From assembly GCF_964340395.1 (NCBI RefSeq), contig NC_135571.1, positions 6,494,453 through 6,558,452 on the forward strand: a stretch of 64,000 nt of DNA, in the 5' to 3' direction. Under the pieces are notes generated by a model. That model ran no database searches. It saw only the letters and a program-made list of their open reading frames with translations, and was not told where the DNA came from. The translations under genes and the position numbers were made by a program. The stretch is from Glandiceps talaboti (taxonomy: Eukaryota > Hemichordata > Enteropneusta > Spengelidae). Positions 21,830 to 32,114 of the stretch are shown here, piece after piece. Numbering within the stretch: position 1 is the first letter of the stretch; each line of letters starts with the position of its first letter.

Positions 21830-22760
21830 CTCTATAAAGTACATTTATCTTATCTGAACTTTGTTATAAATCTGTTCTGTTACATTAAAAAATAATTTCT
21901 CACAAATATACAATTTGCTAACATATGACAAAATGGTACAGAAATGTAAATATAAGAAATTTACATGCACACTCTGTAAAGTACACCATAGGCCAAAAAA
22001 TATTAAATAAAAATAAAAGATTGTTTCTGGTCAGGACAGTTTGTCTAAAATGCAAGATTTTTTTTTTCTTTAAATTCTCAACAGACCTGTCACTCAGTCT
22101 ACTATTTATGGCAGTTACTGTTATTTCCTATTTAGTACTTTAGAGCAAGTGTGTATGTTGGGGCAGATGTCATTTGCATGTTCATGATTGGCTCTGCAGT
22201 TGTCTTCATTGGAATAGGGAGGGTTAATTTTGTGTTTCCCCATGGATCTGCAGACTGCAGGACAAACACATAAAAAAGGACCGTGGGGGGTATTCCGACA
22301 GGGGTATATCTAAGTGATCTCTGGTTCACTTATTGAAATGACTGCACAAACAATTCTTTTTTTGGCCTTTTTTTATAAATCTGTTCTGTTGCATTGAAAA
22401 AAAAACAAAATACAAGAAATAAAATATCCCAGAAATGTTAATACATGTATAAGAAATCTGCATTACTTCTAAGGAAATCTTATAAAACTTGTTATGAATT
22501 TTTTTTTTTCGGTCAAATTGACAAAAAAAATTCAACAGACTACAATTTAACAAGTGAACTAATCCAGAAATGTAAAAATAAGGCCAGTTTCTATTTACTC
22601 TCTAAGTACATCTCATGTAGAGTTTATAATAAATCTTGTCTTTGTCACATTGAATTTTTTTTCTCACAGATATACAATTTATGAACAAGTAGCTGATCCA
22701 AAAATGTAAATAGAAGTTCAGTCTACATTCACTCTCTAAGTACACCTTATCTAGCCCATC
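21830..22760. repeat. Degenerate tandem array of about 130-bp units, split by a MITE
   Basis: The recurring parts are TTATAAATCTGTTCTGTTACATT, T-rich, CTCACAAATATACAATTT, CAGAAATGTAAATATAAG and ACTCTCTAAGTACACCTTAT-like words. Units lie at about 21865, 22370, 22485 and 22625, with a leading fragment at 21830. The family B element at 21991-22367 sits inside one unit; the array resumes afterwards with TTTATAAATCTGTTCTGTTG. Confidence 0.7.
21991..22367 (+). mobile_element. Family B non-autonomous element, copy 1
   Basis: Both ends carry GGCCAAAAAA / TTTTTTGGCC (21991 and 22364-22367). The body contains TTGTTTCTGGTCAGGACAGT, TTGTCTAAAATGCAA, CTATTTATGGCAGTTACTGT, TTTAGTACTTTAGAGCAAGT and TCATGATTGGCTCTGCAGTT. 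Other copies are 24421-24716 (plus) and 45553-45924 (minus). The inverted ends and lack of coding content fit a non-autonomous DNA transposon; the superfamily is unknown. Confidence 0.75.
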
Positions 22761-22769
22761 CATTGAAAG

Positions 22770-23318
22770 AAAAACTTTGCATAATACACAAGATTTTATC
22801 AAAAGTGACTTGACCTACATTCTTTCATCTGTGGTTATTTTACAACTCATGCGTGAATGTCACACTTAAACTGTTGACAGATGATTAGATAGGAAGAAGA
22901 CACATGACAAATGGCTTGCCACAAAGGGATCATATATCATGTAAACTTTGTCAAGTGTAAATGAAAAATCCATCAAATTTATCATTCTGGCTAACTTTGA
23001 ATCTTAATGTATATGTGTCTTCAAGTCATGGGGCAAATACATGATACATGTAATGACTACCAATTAGTTGGCTCCTTGGAGCTAAAAAGTAGGCCATCTT
23101 TGTATTACCAGCTTAAAGCTTTCATCTTGATGCCTCTTTCCAAAAAGCAAATTTGCTCTTGGGCATGCTGTATAAGGAGTAATCAATACATATTATGTAC
23201 ATTGTGGTTGCATTTCATTGATGTTATGGTCCTTTTAAAACAGAAAAAACTGAAAACCTCTGTTAAAAGCAAAGAGAGATTTCAAGTTTCCAGTTTTGTT
23301 CATTTACATGTACATGTT
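22770..23318. other. No convincing gene; 104-codon frame
   Basis: A plus-strand frame at 23007-23321 runs up to the edge of the family C element. It has no recognisable domain. The region is otherwise repeat-free. Confidence 0.35.
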
Positions 23319-23320
23319 TA

Positions 23321-23719
23321 GGGATGATCATACATTACCACTCAAGCTCAATAAGCGAACTTCATTCATTTAGAGGCAGGGTGTATGGCGTCAATGCGAT
23401 TGCTGAACTTCAATTTCACACTTCAAACCAAATTTTGACGGAAAAATTTCACTTTGACGGAAAAATAACAGCTTTTGTATTTACTACTGAGATGTTGATA
23501 AGTTGATAAAAAATTACTTTTAATGTTAAAATGTTTACAATCATATTTTTACATTACATCGATTGTAGTGGTATGACCGCCGCTATAGTTTCCATCATAG
23601 TTGACATATATTTGATGTCATACTTGTGAACATTCATTCAGGGGGAGGGGGCAGGGTATTTTGAACTAAACGAACGATGTTCATTTGTTGAGCTTGTGCG
23701 ACATTGTGTGATTGTCCCA
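23321..23719 (+). mobile_element. Family C non-autonomous element, copy 1
   Basis: The left end GGGATGATCATACATTACCA...CAAGCTCAATAAGCGAAC is an imperfect inverted match of the right end ...GTTCATTTGTTGAGCTTGTG CGACATTGTGTGATTGTCCC. Shared interior words: CTGAACTTCAATTTCACACT, TTTACTACTGAGATGTTGAT, ACATTACATCGATTGTAGTG, GGGGGAGGGGG. Other copies are at 27611 and 54254. Fits a MITE-type DNA transposon of about 400 bp. Confidence 0.75.
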
Positions 23720-23829
23720 TGAGTACTCAGTTTCATAAAAACTCTATTGCGTTATTGTACCTTTAAAATTTTGGGTAAGTTTCTAAGAGGTTAAAGATAT
23801 AGACATAGAGTTAAAATGACGTTAAACAT

Positions 23830-24260
23830 GTACTGTTTGCATATTAAAGACATTATTTGCATAAACTGCATTATTACCTGCACTGATCGAGTGTATGTAT
23901 GTATGTATGTATTCTCCTCTGTCTGCATATTTATTAAATAATTTGCATAAACTGCATAACTTGATTTTACCTGTACTGTTCAAGTGTAGGCATGAACTCG
24001 CCTGTTTGCATACTCATGACATGATTTGCATAAACTGCATAACTTGATTTTACCTCTATTGACCCAGTGTACGGTGCAAACAGCAATCAGTGTTACTTAT
24101 TCATGAATCATGACCATAATTTGCATATAGACTGCATGCATAAACTAATTTCTCTGGTTCACTGATTCAATGTACACAAATGACTGCAGGGGGATGATAG
24201 TTGCGATTGCGTATTCATAACATAAGTTTCACAAACTGCATTAGATTACACATGTCGGTT
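23830..24260. repeat. Degenerate ~90-bp repeat with octamer-like ATTTGCAT
   Basis: About five units contain (A/G)(A/T)TTTGCATAAACTGCAT followed by AACTTGATTTTACCT and ...TGTACTGTTCAAGTGTA-like words, at about 23850, 23940, 24015, 24115 and 24230. ATTTGCAT is the POU-domain octamer read on one strand. A short GTAT microsatellite sits at 23891-23912. Confidence 0.65.
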
Positions 24261-24420
24261 CTTTCACTGTTTCAGTAAAAATGATTGATAGTAACCCTTT
24301 CCTGCATGAAATTTATGTAATATTTACCTTATGCCTGATTTGATGTGCAACAAGGTGTGTTAAATTATACATAAAGCTATATACACCTTGTGAATTCACA
24401 TTGTAAAAACTTGGATGTTA

Positions 24421-24716
24421 GGCCAAAAAGAAAATCCTGGTCAGGACAGTTTGTCTAAAATGCAATGCAATTTTTTTTTTAAATCCTCAACAGACCTGTT
24501 ACTTAGTCTACTATTTATGGCAGTTACTGTTCATTTTATTTAGTACTTTAGAGCAAGTGTGTATGTGGGGCAGATGTCAATTGCTTGTTCATGATTGGCT
24601 CTGCAGTTGTCTCCACTGAAGTAGAGAGGGTTATTTTTGTGTTTCCACATGGATCTGCAAAACAGACCGACATGGGGTATTTAAATGATGCGCACACTGA
24701 CCAGTTTTTGTTTTGT
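24421..24716 (+). mobile_element. Family B element, copy 2
   Basis: It starts GGCCAAAAAGAAAATCCTGG and shares the whole body with copy 1 (CTATTTATGGCAGTTACTGT, TTCATGATTGGCTCTGCAGT, GTGTTTCCACATGGATCTGC). It ends in CTGACCAGTTTTTGTTTTG, matching the inverted terminal CTGGTCA block. The terminal GGCC on the right is lost, and a T/G homopolymer switch follows. Confidence 0.7.
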
Positions 24717-24718
24717 TG

Positions 24719-24748
24719 GATTTTTTTTTTTTTTGGGGGGGGGGGGCC
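24719..24748. repeat. T-run to G-run homopolymer switch
   Basis: About 14 T are followed by about 12 G and then CC. It lies exactly at the eroded end of the family B copy. Confidence 0.9.
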
Positions 24749-24749
24749 T

Positions 24750-26312
24750 TAAATGTGATAAAATGTCTTGGTTTCATTTACTTTTACTTCTCAGGAACAG
24801 GCATTAACAGGACTAGGCATGTATCTGAACTACTAAACACAGAAGTGACATGCCTAATGTGTAACAAGGGTATTATTTTTTTCATCAGACAAGTTGTGGC
24901 ATACAGAATGTCATGCACATGTAGCTATCTTCAACTCGTATTTTATCTAGTAACATTTTGGCACAGCATTAATAAAGTTGTGAAAGTGTCAAGAACGAGT
25001 TGAAGACTTGCATATTCATGCCATTATCAGCAATTATGCACCATGATAGTCAGATTATCTCCCTAACTTGTCTTAAAGGTTTGTCAAATAATGAAGTTTT
25101 CAGCCTCTCTAAAGTGTGTGTGTAGTGTAAAACAAGTGTTAATGCACTTAAAATCCCTCCATGAATAATAACGAGAGACATGTTTGTCGTACTCATCCCC
25201 GACAGTTTTATTATGCACACACTTTCACAAGGAAGCCAAGCACACCATTTACATCGCCTTGACACACTTAATAGAGCGAAGAAGTTGTAATTCAATCTCA
25301 GTTTCTCCTACAAGTTGTGAGTCTAAGTAAAAGCTTGATGATGATGAGGAGTAAGAACTCGGTAAACCAGTCAACAAATCAATAACCTTGTTAGTCTTCA
25401 AAGACATTAAGCTAAACTATTTCTCTTTTTAGGTGGGGAAGTGCTTCTTTTAAGTTCATCCCTGTGGAATTGAGAAAAATCAATGGTGACAGAAACGATG
25501 GCATATCGGTATGGATAGTACTCTAAAGAGCAAGCCTTTAGCCTACTCCTGTTGATTCACCCAGCAAGGTTTTAGACTAAAACACACTGTTTAAGTGTGT
25601 ACTTAAGCAAAATTCTTAAACCTGATTAGCTGCAAATGGGGTACTAATTCTTTATTAGACAACCAACAATGTATTTACTGAAAATTGTTAAAATACCGAT
25701 AATTAGATTCTACTCGTTAATTTGAAGTCAATTTTATTTATTACTGTAACAGTAAGAGTTTGAAATCATTATCTCAAAAGGGAAACTGATTTTAGGGTGT
25801 GGACCCAAAACTCATTTTGATTGGAATATGTCTACAGCTGTGGAAATGTGTTTATGATAGGTGATTCTGACTCAGTACTCTACAGGGTGTACAACATGAT
25901 GGGCAAGTAGTTATTTCTAACAAAAAAGGTTTCAACAACCATTCAAGTTGCAGCTAGTGCAGCTTTAAGGCAGCCTGGGCTTTATTGACATCGGAGTGAA
26001 ACTGTACACTTTTAACTATATGTGTAACATATAGTGTTTGTATAGTGTGATCACCAATTATACAATCTCCATATTTTCTTGCGCAGTAATTTTTTTTATA
26101 GGTAATTACAATTTTCTGTGTAGCATGGAGTTTTGAAATATTGATTACTGATAATATACCACTACATTAAGTTCATGTTTTGATCAACAGAAAATAAATA
26201 TATTTAATTTAATATCAAAATAACTTCTAAAAGATACTGTTCACCAGTTCATGCAAACATGAAAAGTTATAAAAAATGAATATGTTTGTACACGGAAGGA
26301 AAATGAATAACA
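24750..26312. other. No gene seen
   Basis: Several small frames (24713-25003 plus, 25050-25295 minus) have no recognisable domain. No tandem structure is seen. At 26020-26040 TATATGTGTAACATATA forms a short palindrome. Confidence 0.4.
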
Positions 26313-26314
26313 TT

Positions 26315-26587
26315 AAAGGGGCACAAGCTGAGTTTACACACATTTTTGTGTAGTATTTTGCTGCATATTTAAAAGGTACTCGCAGTATTGTACATATTTG
26401 CACCATTTGCAATTGACTGAACTCAAACCAGGTGTTAAGATATAACTCATAAATGATCCAATGACGTAATTTATCATACGTATAAAAAAATGTCCAGGAA
26501 ATCCCTACTGTGCAATCAACTGTATATAGTCCTAACAATGTCAAAATAACATATTTGTAATGTTATAGAAAACTGACATTCACATTA
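26315..26587 (+). mobile_element. Family E element, uninterrupted copy
   Basis: It starts AAAGGGGCACAAGCTGAG and continues ...CATATTTAAAAGGTACTCGC, TTTGCAATTGACTGAACTCA, CCAGGTGTTAAGATATAACT, AATGTCCAGGAAATCCCTAC and ends ATAGAAAACTGACATTCACA. It provides the reference order for the interrupted copy at 8512 and the inverted copy at 47735. No inverted ends are obvious, so its class is unknown. Confidence 0.7.
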
Positions 26588-26599
26588 AACTAGAGTGTG

Positions 26600-27525
26600 G
26601 TTTTATTTCTCATTTTTTTTGCATTAGTAAAAAATATAAAATTTATAAACTCAGTGTCATGCCAGTCTTTGAAACTTAAAGTTAATAATTTAAGTTTATA
26701 CATCTTAAACACAAATTTATTACAAATAGTACATTTTCATTTTGTAATATATTTTTCTCTGACCAATCTCATGAGGATTTTAAATGTATAATTGTGTAAA
26801 TTTACCAGCTATGTATCAGTTTGTCAATGCAATAAATGAATTCTAACAGTTTGCTTAAAGCCATGCATACTAAGCCACCAAAATAATTGCAGCAATGGCA
26901 GAACACATTATCCCTTCTGTAAGAGCATTACTCCACTGAGCTTAAATAGTGAGAAAAGCTTGAAGTGTAGATTTTTTAAGTTGAATACAAAATTACTTAA
27001 TCTTCCCTCCTAGATATAGTTTAAAAAGGATATTCAACTTTCCCAATTAAATCCCACATCAAATTCTACTTGTAAAACCCACATGGAATGAAAACTGTTG
27101 AATTTGTACAACTATACAATGCACAGTACATGTCAATCTTTGATTGACTAGCGTATCTGTCCTTGACCATTGTGCAAAGTTTGAATAAGCTTGGCCCGAC
27201 TTCCTTCTTGCCTGTGCTATGTATATTTATGAATTGCCATGATTAAAGTAATTTTGTTCCATATTTTCTCAATTATGGTTCCAATAAAAATAGCCTGCCT
27301 ACATGTAGGTGAGTAACTACTAAAGATGAAAGTTCCACAGACCAGTTCAGTTGTGTTAACATGGAATAACTTTACAATTGGTTTAGCGGATAGATTGATT
27401 TTTTCATCAGGGATACGGAAATGTTCTTAAGTTAATCATGATTGATAACCAAAGGACTGACAACACGTATAGCTTGTCTGGAACTCCCTGTATCTGTGAC
27501 TTGAAATCTGCTTCACACATTCTTA
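26600..27525. other. No gene seen
   Basis: Very AT-rich on the left. 27110-27300 is closer to average composition. No domain, tandem array or inverted ends seen. Confidence 0.4.
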
Positions 27526-27530
27526 GGGAT

Positions 27531-27608
27531 AATAATAATAGTGGTTTATTTATAATAATAATAATAATAGTGGTTTATTTATAATAATAATAATAATAGT
27601 GGTTTATA
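27531..27608. repeat. (AAT)n plus GTGGTTTATTTAT, 3 units of about 29 bp
   Basis: Runs of AATAAT alternate with AGTGGTTTATTTAT three times, immediately before a family C copy. Confidence 0.9.
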
Positions 27609-27610
27609 AG

Positions 27611-28006
27611 TGGATGATCACACAATGTCACTCAAGCTCAAAAATCGAACTTTGTTCCTTTATGAGAGGTGTCTAGTATCAATGCGATTACTGAACATCA
27701 TTTTCTTACCAAATTTAGAAAACTTCCATGCCTTCAGTGATAAAAAGTTCTGTATTTACCAGTGAGATATTGATAACTTGATTAAAATTTACTGCTAATG
27801 TCATATGCAATGTTGGGTTTCTGGTAGTATTTTAATGTGTTTTGTATGTGTTTACATTGCATCAATAGTAGTGGTGTGACTGCTACAATTTTAATATATA
27901 AATGGATTGATCTTGCTCTTGTGTACATTTGTTTATAGGGGGAGGGGGTTTTGTCCTAAGTGAACAAAGTTCATTTGAGCTTGTGTGACGTTTGTGCAAT
28001 CGTCCA
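27611..28006 (+). mobile_element. Family C element, copy 2
   Basis: It starts TGGATGATCACACAATGTCA and ends GTTTGTGCAATCGTCCA, the same inverted ends as at 23321 and 54254. The interior shares CTCAAGCTCAAAAATCGAAC, TTTACCAGTGAGATATTGAT and GCATCAATAGTAGTGGTGTG. It is the most diverged of the three copies. Confidence 0.75.
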
Positions 28007-28119
28007 TTATCATTCTTGGATAACAACAAGTAGAGAGGAGTCACATATTTAGTGTGTATAGACAGGTTACTGACAACACAGTCTAAACTACACTGTATGT
28101 TATCACTGAAGGACAACTG

Positions 28120-28205
28120 GATTAAGTTGGGTTGAGTTGACTGGGACACAGTATGGTGGTACAAACCTTGCCCAAAGATTTCAGCCATTCATTTGGCAGC
28201 ATCAC
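28120..28205 (-). mobile_element. SINE-like fragment, copy 5
   Basis: On the minus strand AATGGCTGAAATCTTTGGGC followed by AAGGTTTGTACCACCAT and GTGTCCCAGTCAACTC aligns with copy 1 (2965) and copy 3 (29830). Only the central part is recognisable. Confidence 0.4.
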
Positions 28206-28209
28206 AGCT

Positions 28210-28598
28210 CATTCTGGTAACCAGCAAATATAGATTAATCTACTCTAAAAAATTGAGCATATCATTATCACAACTCCACTATTTGTAATTTGCTTTACAC
28301 AAGAATGATCCATCTGTCAGAATTAGTTGTTTATCTTGTTTAACATGGTTTTTCAAACGATGTGATCTTTCAAAGGCAGTAACTCTAGATTTTCAGTAAA
28401 ATATAGTAGGGAAAGCGATAGCAATAATTAAGCAAAATAACAATTTTTCTGACAGAAAAGTCATTCTAATATTGACAAACAAAAATTGGGACATACCGAC
28501 TAAAATGAACAAAAAAAGACAAATGCTTTTTGCGAACACACTGCTTTCTTAAAGGTTCATATGATTGCAGTTGAAAAGTACAGAAGCACGGTTCAAAT
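28210..28598. other. No gene seen
   Basis: AT-rich sequence with no structure noticed. Confidence 0.4.
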
Positions 28599-28599
28599 T

Positions 28600-28965
28600 C
28601 AATGAGACTGCTTTTTTATCTCATAAATGTTGACTGACGATCTTCAAAAACTGTGTTCGTGCAGCAATTAGTTGTCCTGCTGTAACCATCAGCTAGGCTG
28701 TCTCCTAACAGCCAATTAAGGCATATTTTTTTTCACTTCTCGGTGAGAAGGGTTTTTAATCTGACCAGATAATATGAGGCAGAATCTTGCATAGTCACGA
28801 TATCATGCACACATGAATGCTTTTCATGCAGCGATTTATTCCACACCAAGAGACAGACGTTCCCTTTGTACACAAGATAATGGACTGAAACCCTACGAGG
28901 CAAATCTGAATCGTGTCTTTTTACTGCCTATTTCTCCCACAGATGCATTCTAAAGCTCACATTCT
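28600..28965. other. Repeat-free block, candidate conserved non-coding element
   Basis: This stretch has no relative in the window and no long frame. It carries homeodomain-type words close together (GCAATTAGTTG, CCAATTAAGG) plus a GATATCATGCACACATGAAT and TTTTCATGCAGCGATTTATT segment. TCTCGGTGAGAAGG forms a small hairpin. Composition and lack of repeats resemble conserved regulatory sequence; this is inference only. Confidence 0.3.
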
Positions 28966-28969
28966 TTTC

Positions 28970-29468
28970 AATGTAAAATTTGTGACTTAAACATTCAGGG
29001 GAATTATTACCGGATGTATTTCGACAACAATGAATTTACTGCTATGTTTGGTAGATACTACTTTTTGAGTCTCTATTAGGAATATTTTGTCAAGTTACCA
29101 ATTATTTTTCATCAAAAAGAAATTCCAATTTCGTTGAAGTAAAAGGTAAATTCAAATGCATTGAATTGAAAAATGTAGTTTTCAAGAAATGAACTATCTA
29201 TCATGTTTTGTGTGAGAACAAGTTTTACCTATGGAGTAATTCGACGGAAGAATCAGCTATGCGTAAAAATTGTGATGATTTGCATGTATTACATTATAAA
29301 TGTAATACCACTATATTACTTATTTATGTAGAGCTTTTCCGAACTACATATATCCCCAAACCACTTTACAATTTTTATCACTTGCATGGACCTAAAATAG
29401 CACATTTTACATTTCCTTATTTCCATATAGCAAGCCTACAAGACTGAGCTTCCCTGGTGCATAGAATT
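28970..29468. other. No convincing gene; dispersed 'AGAGCTTTTCC' motif
   Basis: The plus frame at 29208-29447 includes TTATTTATGTAGAGCTTTTC ... CCACTTTACAATTTTTAT. This looks like a decayed version of the 'TATTTATATAGCGCTTTT...AAAGCGCTTTACA' motif common in animal repeats, so I do not call a gene. Confidence 0.35.
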
Positions 29469-29470
29469 AT

Positions 29471-29796
29471 AGCTAAAATGATGTTGGCTTGGTGTTTCAC
29501 TCATGGGACATTATGTTTTTGACACAAAGATAGACATATTTCAACTATAGACTAACAATAACAGAGACACAATAAACACAGCAGGATCCTTTGCCCAATC
29601 ACATAAACATTGCTATTCTTTCACAGTGCAGTAGAAACAGGCACAGCACCTGTAATTGTTTCTTTTGCATTAGAAGTTGTCTGTGGGTGTGTACTAAATG
29701 TCATGTTGCAGGAGTGAAACACCACGCCTACATCATTTTATCTGTATTAAATGTCATGTTGCATGAGTCAAACACCAAGCCTACATCATCTTAGCT
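29471..29796. mobile_element. Family D element, copy 1, with doubled right end
   Basis: The left end AGCTAAAATGATGTTGGCTT GGTGTTTCACTCATGGGACA is the reverse complement of the right-end unit ATGAGTCAAACACCAAGCCT ACATCATCTTAGCT. The right-end unit is present twice (from 29696 and 29747). The interior CACAATAAACACAGCAGGAT ... TTGCTATTCTTTCACAGT matches, inverted, the copy at 48011. No coding capacity, so this is a non-autonomous element. Confidence 0.8.
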
Positions 29797-29829
29797 GCAA
29801 CTCATTCACACTGCAAACTTTTCACACCA

Positions 29830-29990
29830 GGTTTCAAATTTTACAGCTGGGGCACATCAACTGGGGAACAATTGTGGTTTAAATTCTGCCCAAGGACTTA
29901 AAAAACAGCAGTGTCATTGGCTCGAATCGACAACTTGCAGATTCCAAGTTGCCTACTCTAACCATTCAACAGTCATCACTACCTGGACTA
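29830..29990 (-). mobile_element. SINE-like element, copy 3
   Basis: On the minus strand it reads GCAACTTGGAATCTGCAAGT, CGATTCGAGCC (B-box-like), GTCCTTGGGCAGAATTTAAA, CCACAATTGTTCCCCAGT, CCCCAGCTGTAAAATTTGAA and GTTTGCAGTGTGAATGAG. This parallels copy 1 along its length. Confidence 0.6.
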
Positions 29991-29999
29991 CATCTGTAT

Positions 30000-30688
30000 C
30001 TGTATCTTTCTACATCAATTAAGCTGGCAATCGGGGCTTTGGTTTACTAAGATATAACTAAATAGTAAAACTATAATTGTTGCAACATTTTGATACTACA
30101 TAGTGATAACCTATTAAAAGGATACAAACTTTGTAAATATATAAATTATACATTTATTTAATACTTTTTTTCTTTTTACAAAAAAGTAGTTTAGACCACA
30201 AGTATACATATTTCTAATATGGGAAAATACCACTCATCAATACATCCAGAATGTGGAAATAACAATATATGTTTCTGAAAAGAACAAATTTTGAAAAAAA
30301 AGTATAGATTACTAATTGATATGGACTGTTGTAATGTGACAAGTACCGATAAGAAATCATTCACACTGTGTGAAATTGAGCATCAAAGAATGTGACTATT
30401 TCAATTCTTGAAACGGAACAAATTTCTGATTGTGAATGCCATCACTTTGAATAATGCACTCAATAGAAAACACATGGGAATACTTGTCTACTTGTAGAAT
30501 TCGATTGAAATTCTGAACCTGTTGACGGTTCGGATAACTATCATACAAACTCGTTAATTATACATATAATGTATAAACCTGTAATGCCATGGGATTTAGT
30601 ACTGAGTAACAGCAGTGTCAACAGTGCAACAAGATAGTGTCAATGCTATATGGCTTCATATTCCAGATAATATTCTATATTTTTTGAA
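30000..30688. other. No gene seen
   Basis: AT-rich sequence between two SINE-like copies, with no structure noticed. Confidence 0.4.
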
Positions 30689-30689
30689 T

Positions 30690-30985
30690 CCTGATTTCTC
30701 ACTGTTGGACAGGAAGTCAACCTAGCCTTATAATTGGGGACCTGGTAGGATAGAGGTTAAAATATATGAAGAGTTTAAACGTACAGATGGTGCATTGGAG
30801 TGCACACTCCCAAGAGAGTTGTGGAAGTATAGCGGGCTGATACACCAATGTCTATAAATGTACAATCATGTAGTTCCATGTTGAAGCATAGACAAGTAAG
30901 AAACTTACTTGTAATTAAGGTAGTAATAATAAAGTGCTTTGAGCATAGTGTGGGAAAAAAGTATCTAAAAACATATTGATATTAT
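30690..30985 (+). mobile_element. SINE-like element, copy 4, with long 3' tail
   Basis: AAGTCAACCTAGCCTTATAA, TTGGGGACCTGGTAGGATAG, AGGTT, TGCATTGGAGTGCACACTCC, GAGTTGTGGAAGTATAGCGG, then AATAAAGTGCTTTGAGCATA and GTGTGGGAAAAAAGTATC, ending in ATATTGATATTATTATC. The 'GTGCTTTGAG ... GGAAAA-G(C)-TAT.. TATTATTATT' ending is typical of animal L2/SINE tails. It is the longest copy on its 3' side. Confidence 0.6.
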
Positions 30986-30989
30986 TATC

Positions 30990-31870
30990 TATTATAATTA
31001 CTAAATTAGCAAACTATATATAAGTCAATAGGTTAATGACTGCAAGATAAGTAATTTGATATTTCTTGCCATGGGTAAAAAGTATGATTTACTAAGTTGT
31101 ACAGAAAAAGTCCACTGCAAAACTTTAATATTAAGTAAAATATTCAAGTGCTTTCTATACTCAATATATACTACTGAAAGAACTTCTATAAGACACAAAA
31201 ATTTCTAATTGCATTATTAAATTCATCTGTGTTGGTAAACCATAGTATTCAATTTGAACTTTTGTTCCAAAAAACCACACCTATAGTTACGAGACTATAA
31301 GTACGCTCGTACATGTACAATGTACATCACCATATCCAGACTTTATCATCATCACTACATCGTTTATTGTGTAATAGTGTGTCTAGACACTCTAAATGTT
31401 CTGGTACAGTTTATGGAACTTAATTTGTGTAGGTTTTTTGGGATTAATTCCTCTTTTTTTTTTATAAAATCGATATTCCAGTGCTTCCCCACAATGATTT
31501 ACTCTGCATCCCAAGATACCTAAAATTGTTACGAATTGAACCTCAGAAACTTCTTAGAGAAAGATAATACATTAGTATTGTATATAGTGAACTCAACATG
31601 GAATATTAAGTTGTATTTTTCAATCCGAGGCATCTCCTGAGACATTATGTAATCAGTCTACATATAAGATGACAAAATACAACCTTGTGTTAACCTTACT
31701 TTAAAAGTGTTCCTAAGGGAAATTTATGATTATGAGTGAGTATCCGGTAAAGAAGGAATTGAAGTATGCATATTAAGTAATGAAGAAGAGGTTTAAAAAT
31801 AAACGTGTGATAGTGAGACAGAAATAATATGACTATCATAATGGACTTCAAAACTAGCAGTTTTTGAGGA
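30990..31870. other. No gene; one family L fragment
   Basis: At 31222-31275 TTCATCTGTGTTGGTAAACC..TTGTTCCAAA matches family L copies at 34561 and 61297. The rest is AT-rich and featureless. Confidence 0.4.
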
Positions 31871-31872
31871 GA

Positions 31873-32028
31873 AGATGATGATGATGATGATGATTATGAT
31901 GATTATGATTATGATGATGATGATGATGATGATGATGGTGGTGGCTGCGATGATTATGATGGTGATTATGATGGTGGTGGGGATGATGATGATGATGATG
32001 ATGATGACAATGGTGGTGGTGGTGGCTG

Positions 32029-32081
<53 letters not shown>

Positions 32082-32110
32082 GTGTTGTTGGAGATGATGA
32101 TGATGATGAA
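31873..32110. repeat. (GAT)n trinucleotide array with GGT and GCT variants
   Basis: About 238 bp of GAT repeats interrupted by GGTGGTGGCTGC-type blocks, themselves repeated near 31935 and 32014. The long Met-, Ser- or Asp-rich frames are repeat artefacts with no flanking coding sequence. Confidence 0.97.
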
Positions 32111-32114
32111 GAAG

